Positions 45,153 to 52,934 of a stretch of DNA of 64,000 bases are shown here, piece after piece. How positions within the stretch are numbered: position 1 is the first letter of the stretch; each line of letters starts with the position of its first letter. A model generated the notes under the pieces. That model did no database searches. It worked only from the letters and a program-made list of their open reading frames with translations, and had not been told where the DNA came from. This stretch comes from Gemmata palustris (GTDB lineage Bacteria > Planctomycetota > Planctomycetia > Gemmatales > Gemmataceae). A program made the translations under genes and the position numbers. The DNA is taken from contig NZ_JAGKQQ010000002.1 of NCBI RefSeq assembly GCF_017939745.1, positions 806,001 through 870,000 of the forward strand. The letters are read 5' to 3'.

Positions 45153-45678
45153 AGCCGTGTTCCTCGACCGTGACGGCACGCTAATCGAAGAGGCCCACCA
45201 CCTCTCGTCGCCGGACCAGGTGCGACTCATCCCGGGCGCGGCCGAAGCCGTTCGGCGACTGAACGATGCAGGTGTGTTGGTCATCGTCATCACGAACCAG
45301 TCCGGCGTCGCGCGCGGGTACTTCCCGGAGAGCCGGCTGAGCGCCGTTCACGACCGCGTATCGGAACTCCTGGCGGCACACGGCGCGAAGGTCGACGCCT
45401 ATTACTACTGCCCCCACCACCCCACCGAGGGAGTAGGCGCGTACCGCGTAACCTGCGAGTGTCGCAAACCGAAACCGGGAATGCTCCTCACCGCCGCACG
45501 CGACTTCGACATCGATCTCGCGCGCTCGTGGATGGTCGGCGACAAGGTCTGCGATTCGGGCGCTGGCGACGCCGCCGGGTGCCGATCGGTCCTGGTGCGC
45601 ACGGGCCACGGGCGCGACTTACCGAACGCGGTCGCGGACCTCACTGCCGCAATCGAGTTGTGGGCGGCTTCGAGATAG
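45142..45678 (+). CDS. gmhB: D-glycero-D-manno-heptose-1,7-bisphosphate 7-phosphatase
   Basis: A 178-residue HAD phosphatase. The nucleophile motif is 'FLDRDGTLIEE', motif II 'VITNQSGVARGYF', Lys in 'CRKPKPGML' and motif IV 'WMVGDKVCDSGAG'. The zinc-binding Cys/His cluster of GmhB is present ('YYCPHHPTEG', 'VTCECRK'). ATG 45142 overlaps the end of hddC by 11 bases, so the two are translationally coupled. Together they provide two steps of GDP-heptose synthesis; gmhA and the kinase are not in the window. Confidence 0.92.
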   Translation: MPREAVFLDRDGTLIEEAHHLSSPDQVRLIPGAAEAVRRLNDAGVLVIVITNQSGVARGYFPESRLSAVHDRVSELLAAHGAKVDAYYYCPHHPTEGVGAYRVTCECRKPKPGMLLTAARDFDIDLARSWMVGDKVCDSGAGDAAGCRSVLVRTGHGRDLPNAVADLTAAIELWAASR

Positions 45679-45692
45679 TCGGGGCGGCTTCG

Positions 45693-45804
45693 GGCCAAAC
45701 GAGCCGCGACCGCAAGGGAGCGGGGCAACGACCTCCTGTATTGGGTAGAACCGCTAGGAATTCCAGGCGCCTCCCGCTCCCTTGCAGTCGCGGCTCGTTT
45801 GGCC
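45693..45804. repeat. Inverted repeat, 32-bp arms with one mismatch, 48-base loop
   Basis: GGCCAAACGAGCCGCGACCG... (45693-45724) and the reverse complement at 45773-45804 match at 31 of 32 bases. The element lies between gmhB and the first glycosyltransferase. It looks like a MITE or REP-type insertion and may act as a terminator. Confidence 0.85.
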
Positions 45805-45860
45805 ACTGTGACAATCACAAGCCCCTACCGTCGCGCCCACCACCGACACGAGGACACGGC

Positions 45861-47483
45861 ATGGCGGCCAAGTTCCTGATCGTGAACAACGGAATGACCG
45901 AAGCGCGCGGGCACTTCGTGGAAACGGGAGTCGCGATCGCTCGGGCCGCCCGGCGCCGCGGGTTCGATGTGCTGATGGGCGTTCACGCGCGCTGCATCGG
46001 GCGCGGGCTCCCGGCCGATTTGCCGACGGTCCCGCTGTTCCGCGTCGATCACTGGGGCCACATCGTTGATGAGGTTCAGCCGTCGGCGATCCCTCTTCGT
46101 GGTGAACTCGGACCGCTCTGCGATACCCCGATCGAAGCCGTGCTCGATGGCCACGCGACACTGCGCGAATTGCTCGATGCGCGACTCGCTCCTCCACCCC
46201 AACCGAAACGCAAACTGAAGGCGAAACTCGCTCACTTCGCGAAGCGCACGCTTCCGCCAGTCGTGAGCGGGCTGTTCCGGGCGCTGGTTCCGCCGGTCGC
46301 GTTCGATCACGTTCGCGCCACCGCGCGCAAGCGCCGCGGACTTCCGCCCGTACCAACCTTTGGGAATGACACCGGTCATTTCGACCCGCTCCCAACTGAT
46401 GCCGAAGGGCTGCTCCGGCGAGCGCTCGGCCGCATTCCACCCGAGCACAACGAGTTCGTTCACTACCAGATGTTTGCCGCCGACCTCGAGCGGTTCCTCA
46501 CGCTCTGCGGGGCCGGGCCGAACGATCACGTCTACTTCCCGACCGCCTACGGGCGCGACGCCCTCGCCGTACTCGCGCTCGTGCAGCGCGTGGGCGCGGA
46601 ACGCCTGCCCACGTTCCACCTCGAATACCGACACACGATGCTCTCGCCCGCGGAACTGGAGCGCGAGACGTGCCCCGTTGAGGCGTTCCACACGCGCACG
46701 CACCGCGCGTACTTCGATGCGTGCCGCGCGTACCCCGAGACTGACAACGTGCGGTTCTACACGGACACCGCCGAACTCGCGGCCGATTACGCCGAACTCG
46801 CGGGGTTCCCGTTCGGAGTGCTTCCATACGCATTTCGTGCGGACCTGATCCCGCACTCCCCACCGCGGAACACAACGGGTCCGCTCCGCGTACTGTTCCT
46901 CGGTGACTTGCGGAAGGAAAAAGGCTTCACGAAGCTGCCGCCGCTCGTGCGCGCGATGGGCACGGGCGAGAAGAGTCGCGTGCAGTTCGTCGTGCCCGGC
47001 GCGATCCACCCCGAAGAGCGCGAACCCGCGATGCTCAGCGCACTCGCGGAGTTGGAATCCTACCCGGAGTCGGTCGTGGAGCGCCCGTACCGCGACGGTT
47101 TCGTGCCCGCGGACGACTACTACCGGCTGCTCAGTTCGGCCGACGTCGTGTTGTGCTTTTACGACCCCAAAGCGTACCGCTCGCGCAGTTCCGGCATCTT
47201 CGCCGAGGCGGTCGCGGCCGGGAAACCGACCATCGTTTCGGCCGACACGTGGATGGCGTCCGAACAGCGGGCCGGTAGCGGCGAAGTCGTGCGCGACGAG
47301 CGCGAACTGCTCAGCGCGTTGCGAGACGTTGTCGCCGATTACCCGAGTTACCGCGCGGCTGCGGCGGAAGCGCGCACCCGCTGGTTGAGCCATCATTCGC
47401 CAGAAAACTTGCTCGCGCAATTGATTGGCACGAAGCCAACAAGCGTCGCGACCTCGAAAGTCGGCGCGCGAGCCACAGTCTGA
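45861..47483 (+). CDS. Glycosyltransferase, GT-B type
   Basis: A 540-residue cytoplasmic protein. Its C-terminal half shows the GT1/GT4 pattern: 'PLRVLFLGDLRKEKGFTKLP', 'VVERPYRDGFVPADDYYRLL', 'SSADVVLCFYDPKAY' and 'SSGIFAEAVAAGKPTIV'. The N-terminal half ('MAAKFLIVNNGMTEARGHFV') is the usual acceptor domain with a long basic insertion (about 110-170). ATG 45861 has GAGG upstream. The location after hddC-gmhB suggests transfer of heptose or another sugar in surface glycan assembly. The specific linkage is unknown. Confidence 0.8.
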   Translation: MAAKFLIVNNGMTEARGHFVETGVAIARAARRRGFDVLMGVHARCIGRGLPADLPTVPLFRVDHWGHIVDEVQPSAIPLRGELGPLCDTPIEAVLDGHATLRELLDARLAPPPQPKRKLKAKLAHFAKRTLPPVVSGLFRALVPPVAFDHVRATARKRRGLPPVPTFGNDTGHFDPLPTDAEGLLRRALGRIPPEHNEFVHYQMFAADLERFLTLCGAGPNDHVYFPTAYGRDALAVLALVQRVGAERLPTFHLEYRHTMLSPAELERETCPVEAFHTRTHRAYFDACRAYPETDNVRFYTDTAELAADYAELAGFPFGVLPYAFRADLIPHSPPRNTTGPLRVLFLGDLRKEKGFTKLPPLVRAMGTGEKSRVQFVVPGAIHPEEREPAMLSALAELESYPESVVERPYRDGFVPADDYYRLLSSADVVLCFYDPKAYRSRSSGIFAEAVAAGKPTIVSADTWMASEQRAGSGEVVRDERELLSALRDVVADYPSYRAAAAEARTRWLSHHSPENLLAQLIGTKPTSVATSKVGARATV

Positions 47484-47513
47484 CCACGAGTGACTGCCAC
47501 GGAGGGCGCCCGA

Positions 47514-48659
47514 GTGCGTGTACTGCTCTACCACCCCTGGGGACGGTTCGATCCTGCGTGCGGCGCGAGCCACGCTGCGCTCGCGCACCGCGACTACTTC
47601 CGCGCCCACGACTGGGACGTTCACTGCGTCATGCAGCAGATCCCTGCGTGGGGCGTCACGGCACCCGAAGGCGAGAGCACGATCGCGCTCAACTGCGCAC
47701 CCAACTCCGCGCAAGACCCGGGAACCGAATTCAATCAATTGCTCTACGCGAGCGAACGGGCCGCAAACGATCGTGCCTTCCGCACGCTCGCGAGCGAACC
47801 GTGGGACGTGTTCTTCACCACGGACGTGTGCGCCACGCCGTTCGCTTACGCGCTCCCGCACACCACGCAAAAGATTCTCGCGGTCGGCGACAGTTACGCG
47901 CGTCGGGCGGCGACTTCGGAGCTTGTGCCGCACGCGGTGCGCGAAGCCGAATACAAGTTCACGTTCGGCCGCGTGGAAGCGGAACTGTACCGCCTGTTCG
48001 ATCACATCCTGTTCTCTACCGAGGCCGATGCGAACGCGGCGCGCAAGCACAGCGTGAAGTCTGCGTGCCACATTCCCCTCTGGGTGCGCGCCACGAATGT
48101 GGCACCCCCGCAAGCGTGCGAAGAACACGACATCACCATTTGCGGCAGCGAGCACAGCGGCGACCTCGCGGACCTCGAATGGTTCTACCGGCACGTGTAC
48201 CTGCCGCACCTCCGGGCGTGTGGCATCAGGCTCACGATTGCAGGCTCGGTCGCGGACCGGTTCCCGGTGGCCGACCTCCGCATTACCAAGCTCCCTTCAA
48301 CGGTCGGCGTGTACGAAGCGTCGCGCGTGATCGTTGCCCCTGCCCACTCTGCTGCGGGACCATACGTTCCCGTGATGGATGCGATGGCCGCCGGTCGCGC
48401 GGTCGTCACCACGCCGCTCGGCCTTCGTGCCCTCAACGCGCCCGGCGACGCGGTCATTTCGATCGACATGCGAACCGACTCGAGCGGCACGGCTGCCGTG
48501 ATTCGCGAACTGCTCGCGGCTCCCGGTTGGCGGAAGGCGCTGGGCACGCGGGCGGCACAAATCCCCGCGACCCACTCGCGCGAGCGGTTCTTCGCTGCGC
48601 TCGATGCCGTGTGGGAGCTACACACTTTCACGCAGCGCCCGTTCGCGAATGCCGCGTGA
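47514..48659 (+). CDS. Glycosyltransferase, GT4-like
   Basis: A 381-residue GT-B protein. GTG 47514 ('MRVLLYHPWGRFDPACGASH') is chosen over GTG 47490 because GGAGGG lies seven bases upstream. The acceptor domain has 'PWDVFFTTDVCATPFAYALP'; the donor domain has 'DITICGSEHSGDLADLEWFY', 'IRLTIAGSVADRF' and 'GPYVPVMDAMAAGRAVVTTP'. It starts 30 bases after the preceding glycosyltransferase and is surely in the same operon. Donor and acceptor are not predictable. Confidence 0.8.
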   Translation: MRVLLYHPWGRFDPACGASHAALAHRDYFRAHDWDVHCVMQQIPAWGVTAPEGESTIALNCAPNSAQDPGTEFNQLLYASERAANDRAFRTLASEPWDVFFTTDVCATPFAYALPHTTQKILAVGDSYARRAATSELVPHAVREAEYKFTFGRVEAELYRLFDHILFSTEADANAARKHSVKSACHIPLWVRATNVAPPQACEEHDITICGSEHSGDLADLEWFYRHVYLPHLRACGIRLTIAGSVADRFPVADLRITKLPSTVGVYEASRVIVAPAHSAAGPYVPVMDAMAAGRAVVTTPLGLRALNAPGDAVISIDMRTDSSGTAAVIRELLAAPGWRKALGTRAAQIPATHSRERFFAALDAVWELHTFTQRPFANAA

Positions 48660-48776
48660 CTAACATTCGCTAACATCTGCCAACCGTTTTCGCCCGCGCC
48701 ACGGGGTATGGCTCCCGCTGAATCCCTGTAATTTCCAGCTAAACAACGCGCCCGGCTAACATTTGCTAACATTTTC
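48660..48776. repeat. Two copies of a CTAACATTyGCTAACAT repeat
   Basis: CTAACATTCGCTAACAT (48660-48676) and CTAACATTTGCTAACATTTT (48756-48775). The same 20-base word, with one difference, lies at 2296-2315. All copies are just 3' of genes. The intervening sequence shows no gene. Confidence 0.6.
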
Positions 48777-48853
48777 GGAGTCCGACCTACTCGTTGACCT
48801 TACTGCGTCCAGCCCGAGTAATGATCCTTGCTGAATGCGGCGGGCACAGTCGC

Positions 48854-49333
48854 TCATGAATCACCAAGCCGACTGTAGTCCATCGCTTCATCAAACGACC
48901 ACGGACGATCCAGTCGCTCCTCTCGCGGTGTGCCGTCCCTGTCTTCGATGACCGTATTGAGATGCACTACCCATCCCCCGCCTGCAGTCCGGCAGGTTCG
49001 CAGGATGTGGCATCGGCCGTCACCGATCTGGGTGGAGTGGATCATCTCCTCATACCCATCCGGGTCGCTTCGGTGGGTCATCCAAGATTGCCCGCCGTCC
49101 ATGTACTGCGTGCGGATCGTCGTGTCGTCCGCGGTCCCCGACCGCCGCTCCAGCGTCCACTTCAGCCGGCTCGGAGGTACATTGAGGTACTGCCACGTGT
49201 GGTTGTACTTGGGCACGCCGTCTGCCTCGTGGCTCTCCCCCGGTTCCAGCGGATCGAAGTACTCTTCGGCGGGAAAGAATTGGGTGACCGGGGCAGCCCC
49301 GTCCCAGGTCTGGTAGACGAGTTGGATTCGCAC
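48854..49333 (-). CDS. Hypothetical protein, 159 aa
   Basis: Family not recognised. The GTG start at 49333 is set by GGGAG six bases upstream and gives 'MRIQLVYQTWDGAAPVTQFF'. The protein is soluble, acidic and Trp-rich ('YNHTWQYLNVPPSRLKWTLE', 'RPWSFDEAMDYSRLGDS'). It has no signal peptide. The ORF above the chosen start reads into a structured non-coding region. It is divergent from the ATP-grasp gene. Confidence 0.6.
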   Translation of the reverse strand: MRIQLVYQTWDGAAPVTQFFPAEEYFDPLEPGESHEADGVPKYNHTWQYLNVPPSRLKWTLERRSGTADDTTIRTQYMDGGQSWMTHRSDPDGYEEMIHSTQIGDGRCHILRTCRTAGGGWVVHLNTVIEDRDGTPREERLDRPWSFDEAMDYSRLGDS

Positions 49334-49518
49334 GACACACTCCCGTCGGGACTGCTCGAACCGACAAGTAAACAAGTATGTTCCGCCTAGCACAACTCTT
49401 CCTCCCGCGTGTGCGATGGCTCCTAGCACAACGGGTTATCACTTCTCCATCAGGAGGAGCCTCCCACCGGCCGTGCGCCAATCTCTTGAAACTGCGAGGC
49501 AGCGAGCAGGTGGAGTCT

Positions 49519-49653
49519 TTCTTGGGCACATGATCGGCACAAGCCGACCGGTGAAACCTCCACCGCACTGGCGCGGCCCCCGTTCTGAACCGCTACCCGC
49601 ACGGTGCAGGTGTTGCCCCACCAGCCGACTCGCGCCGACCATGTGCCCAAGAA
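49519..49653 (-). ncRNA. Candidate structured RNA or leader: long hairpin, wobble-rich on the minus strand
   Basis: Arms 49519-49553 and 49619-49653 match as inverted repeats at 29 of 35 bases. All six differences become G-U pairs when the minus strand is transcribed (A-C or C-A on the plus strand). The 65-base interior pairs further (ACCT with AGGT, CACCG with CGGTG). It lies upstream of the minus-strand hypothetical gene at 48854-49333. Structure-selected RNA is one explanation; an old decaying inverted-repeat element is the other. Confidence 0.4.
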
Positions 49654-49790
49654 CCGATTGTCTACATTTTACCCATCAAATTCAGTGCCTGCAAGAACAC
49701 AAGTGTCTTTTTATCCACATGCCCATTTCTAGCCGCGTGACGCGCGCGACCGTCGCGGCTACAATCGTTGGCATCCCCCGAGGGTCCGAC

Positions 49791-50741
49791 ATGCGGAAGC
49801 CGTTCGCCATTTATCACGAGCACCCCGACTGGTTCCGCCCGCTGTTCGCGGAACTGGAGCGCCGGGACATCCCGTTCGTTCGCCTCGATCCGCGGGCGCA
49901 CGTCTACGACTCGGGCGAGCACTCGTCGCCCTACGCGCTCGTATTCAACCGCATGAGCCCGTCCGCCTACTTGCGCGGCGGGGTACAGGGGATGTTCTTC
50001 ACGGTCGGGTTCATGGCCCACCTGGAGCGCCTCGGCGTGCCGGTCGTGAACGGGTTGAACGGTTTCTCCACCGAGATTTCCAAGGCCCGGCAGCTCACAT
50101 TGCTCGAATCGCTCGGGCTGCCGTACCCGCGGTCGCGCGTGATTAATCACTCGTCGAAGGCGGTGGAGGCAAGCGAGGGCTTGCGCTTCCCCGTAGTGGT
50201 GAAGGCCAACATCGGCGGGAGCGGCGCGGGGATCGTGAAGTTCGCGTCGCGCGACGTTCTCGTGGCGGCAGTCGAAGCGAACCAGCTCGATTTCGGGGTC
50301 GATCACACCGCGCTCGTGCAAGAGTTCGTCCCGGCACGCGGCGGGCACATCACCCGCGTCGAAACGCTCGGCGGAAAATTCCTCTACGCGATCAAGGTTT
50401 ACACTACCGGCGAATCGTTCAACCTGTGCCCCGCGGACATCTGCCAGCGCGCGGACGGCGTCGAACTGGTCCGCGCCGCGTGCCCCATTGACGCGCCGAA
50501 AACCGGGCTGAAGGTGGAGGGCTACACGCCCCCGCCCGAGGTGATCGCAGCGTGCGAGAAGATCATGCAGACGGCGGGAATTGATGTCGGCGGGATCGAG
50601 TACATGGTTGACGATCGAGACGGCAAAATCGTCTATTACGATGTCAACGCGCTCTCCAACTTCGTGGCCGATGCGGTGAACGTGGTCGGGTTCGATCCGT
50701 TCGCCCGGCTCGTCGATTATCTGGTGGCGCGGGCGAAATAG
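49791..50741 (+). CDS. ATP-grasp ligase (RimK/glutathione-synthetase fold)
   Basis: A 316-residue ATP-grasp enzyme, expected to join a carboxylate to an amine through an acyl-phosphate. The ATP-binding parts are 'RFPVVVKANIGGSGAGIVKF' and 'TALVQEFVPARGGHITRVET'. The metal and phosphate end is 'AGIDVGGIEYMVDDRDGKIV' followed by 'YYDVNALSNF'. The N-terminal part ('MRKPFAIYHEHPDWFRPLFA') is the RimK-type pre-ATP-grasp domain. ATG 49791 has GAGGG upstream. No peptide-biosynthesis partner is adjacent, so the substrate is open. Confidence 0.85.
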   Translation: MRKPFAIYHEHPDWFRPLFAELERRDIPFVRLDPRAHVYDSGEHSSPYALVFNRMSPSAYLRGGVQGMFFTVGFMAHLERLGVPVVNGLNGFSTEISKARQLTLLESLGLPYPRSRVINHSSKAVEASEGLRFPVVVKANIGGSGAGIVKFASRDVLVAAVEANQLDFGVDHTALVQEFVPARGGHITRVETLGGKFLYAIKVYTTGESFNLCPADICQRADGVELVRAACPIDAPKTGLKVEGYTPPPEVIAACEKIMQTAGIDVGGIEYMVDDRDGKIVYYDVNALSNFVADAVNVVGFDPFARLVDYLVARAK

Positions 50742-50772
50742 CCCACCCGCTCGTGCGTGCGGAGATGAGCGC

Positions 50773-51074
50773 CTCTTGGCGAACGGCCGGTGTAAGCCGG
50801 CCGGTGAGAGGCCCGAAGCCCATTCGGTGAACCCCGCCCGCAAGGGCGGTGGGTGACATCGCACAAGAGGTTATCCCGCCCGCAAGGATAACAGGTGGAC
50901 CGCGGGTAGTTGTTGGTGAACCCCGCCCGCAAGGGCGGTGGGTGGACGTACAAGGCGCGAGCATCACGCCTTGTGGGATCGAACGACCCGCCGCCCTTGC
51001 GGGCGGGGTTCACCGCGCCCCAACACACGCAACAACCAGCCACCAGCCGGCTTACACCGGCCGTTCGCCAAGAG
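50773..51074. repeat. Nested palindrome cluster
   Basis: Outer arms 50773-50801 and 51046-51074 are perfect 29-bp reverse complements. Inside lie three copies of the GTGAACCCCGCCCGCAAGGG unit: 50827-50854 (+), 50916-50943 (+) and 50986-51013 (-, one mismatch). There are also small inverted repeats, GTTATCC/GGATAAC and ACAAGGCG/CGCCTTGT. The cluster fills most of the gap between the ATP-grasp and LLM genes. It holds no gene. Confidence 0.85.
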
Positions 51075-51183
51075 ACTCCAGGCGAACCGCGAGTGTTAAC
51101 GAGCGGGTGGTGAAACGCAACTGTAGACACCGGCCCTGAACTGATCCGCTTGGTGGGCCGTGCCCACCTCACAAGAGGCACAC

Positions 51184-52212
51184 ATGCGCTACGGTTACTG
51201 GATGCCCGTGTTCGGTGGGTGGCTGCGCAACGTCGACGACGAGAACATGGCGCCCACGTGGGAGTACAGCAAACGGCTCGCGATCCGCAGCGAGCAGATC
51301 GGGTTCGACCTCTCGCTCGTCGCGGAACTGAACCTCAACGACATCAAGGGCGAAGAGGCCCCGTCCCTCGATGCGTGGAGCACGGCCGCGGCGCTCACCG
51401 CGGTCACGTCCAAGCTGGAACTGATGGTCGCGGTGCGCCCCACGTTCCACAGCCCCGCGCTCCTGGCGAAACAGGCCGCGAACATCGATCATATCGGCGG
51501 GGGCGGGCGCCTGTCGCTGAACGTCGTTTCGAGCTGGTGGAAGGACGAGGCCACCAAGTACGGCGTCCACTTCGAGCAGCACGACGACCGCTACGCCAGG
51601 ACCGCCGAATGGCTCTCCGTGCTCGATGGCGTGTGGAAGCAGGACCACTTCAGCTTCGAGGGGAAGTATTACCGCGTGCAGGACAACGTGCTCCAGCCGA
51701 AGCCCGCGAGCAAGCCGCGCCCGGTGATTTACGCTGGAGGTGAATCGGAAACCGCGAAGAACCTGATCGCAAAAACCTGCGACGCCTACGTGATGCACGG
51801 CGACCCGCCCGAGCGCATCGCCGAGAAGATCGCGGACATGCGCCGGCGCCGCGAGGGTTTCGGCCTGGGGCCGATGATTTATGGCGTGGCCGGCTACAGC
51901 ATCGTGCGGGGCACCGAGGCCGAAGCGAAGAACGAGCTGAGCCGCATCACGGACGTGAAACAATCGGCCGCGGGGTACCACAACTACCAGCAGTGGCTCG
52001 CGGGCACGCAGCTCGAACAGCGCGTGTCGCTCGAAGACTACTCCGTCTCCAACCGCGGCCTCCGGAGCGGACTTATCGGCACCCCGCAGCAAGTCCTCGA
52101 CCGCGTGAAGGCGTTCGAGGCTGCGGGCGTGAACCTACTGCTCTTGCAATGCAGCCCGCAATTGGAGGAAATGGAGCGGTTCGCGGAGGAAGTGATCCGG
52201 CCGAGCCGGTGA
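51184..52212 (+). CDS. LLM-class flavin-dependent monooxygenase (SfnG/SsuD-like)
   Basis: A 342-residue luciferase-like oxygenase using reduced FMN. ATG 51184 follows an AGAGG box and gives 'MRYGYWMPVFGGWLRNV'. The TIM-barrel motifs 'LMVAVRPTFHSPALLAKQAA', 'GGGRLSLNVVSSWWKDEA' and 'RPVIYAGGESETAKNLIAK' match the alkanesulfonate/dimethylsulfone monooxygenase branch. The reaction would release sulfite or methanesulfinate from an organosulfur compound. Which one cannot be read from sequence. No flavin reductase or sulfur transporter is adjacent. It is followed at once by two Gemmata-family genes. Confidence 0.88.
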   Translation: MRYGYWMPVFGGWLRNVDDENMAPTWEYSKRLAIRSEQIGFDLSLVAELNLNDIKGEEAPSLDAWSTAAALTAVTSKLELMVAVRPTFHSPALLAKQAANIDHIGGGGRLSLNVVSSWWKDEATKYGVHFEQHDDRYARTAEWLSVLDGVWKQDHFSFEGKYYRVQDNVLQPKPASKPRPVIYAGGESETAKNLIAKTCDAYVMHGDPPERIAEKIADMRRRREGFGLGPMIYGVAGYSIVRGTEAEAKNELSRITDVKQSAAGYHNYQQWLAGTQLEQRVSLEDYSVSNRGLRSGLIGTPQQVLDRVKAFEAAGVNLLLLQCSPQLEEMERFAEEVIRPSR

Positions 52213-52224
52213 GTGGAGGAGGAA

Positions 52225-52932
52225 ATGCCCGACTTGTATCGTTTGCAAGTTCTATCAATTCACGACAAGTATTTAACATGCCGTGTTACGGAACTTTACG
52301 ACGAAGCCGGTCTTTGCCCTTCCCTCGCGTTAGTTCTCCATTTCCTCTGGGACACGGTCGATGGGAGGACATCGGTTCGCTGCCCTACGGACGAAACAGA
52401 CATCCTGACGGAATTGGCCCCAGACTTCGCCCAGAGTTCTCCGCTCGGCCAGGCTCTTGCAGGTCGCTACGCTTACGAAGACGGAGAATGGAACTGGAGA
52501 AACGTCGGACGGTTTATCTCTTGTGTGGGAATCACCGATCTCCGTGTCGTGAATACGGTCGATTATTATGATCGCAGCGAGCCCGGATGGCACCGCACTC
52601 CGGTGGAGAGCAGAGCGTCCCAAGCAACATTCCACATCGGCGTCACCGACTCGCAATGGCTCGAACACCTAGCTCCCGGCATGGAATGGGAGAGTAGAGG
52701 ATACCCGGAAGACACATACATCCCGCTGTTCGCGGACTGGCTCACACCAGATGTGATGCTCCTCGCAAAGAGTCTTGATGAGACCGGAGATTTTAGCGGG
52801 CTACCGATCCTCGCGGACGCCCTCCAAGAAGCGGGGTGTAACAGCGACGAACTCCTCAGTCACCTGCGCGACCCGAACGCGACGCACGTGCGCGGGTGCT
52901 GGGCGCTCGACTTGATACTCGGTAAGGAGTGA
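52225..52932 (+). CDS. Hybrid protein: unrelated N-terminus with the Gemmata-family tail
   Basis: A 235-residue protein. ATG 52225 follows GGAGG by five bases and starts 12 bases after the LLM gene stop. Residues 1 to about 185 ('MPDLYRLQVLSIHDKYLTCR') do not resemble the family N-terminus: the 'EW..DP' and 'CACCRR' motifs are missing. The last 45 residues are the conserved tail: 'LPILADALQEAGCNSDELLS', then 'HVRGCWALDLILGKE'. The tail is thus a separable module. The gene is coupled to the next one. Confidence 0.8.
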   Translation: MPDLYRLQVLSIHDKYLTCRVTELYDEAGLCPSLALVLHFLWDTVDGRTSVRCPTDETDILTELAPDFAQSSPLGQALAGRYAYEDGEWNWRNVGRFISCVGITDLRVVNTVDYYDRSEPGWHRTPVESRASQATFHIGVTDSQWLEHLAPGMEWESRGYPEDTYIPLFADWLTPDVMLLAKSLDETGDFSGLPILADALQEAGCNSDELLSHLRDPNATHVRGCWALDLILGKE

Positions 52933-52934
52933 TC

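Noticed and set aside
45825-48209. 794-codon open frame antisense to the glycosyltransferases
   Set aside because: It mirrors two recognisable genes with good ribosome sites; long antisense frames are common at this GC content.
50827-51013. Repeated 28-base units that could suggest a CRISPR array
   Set aside because: Only three copies, in both orientations, with irregular spacing and no cas genes; they are palindromic elements.
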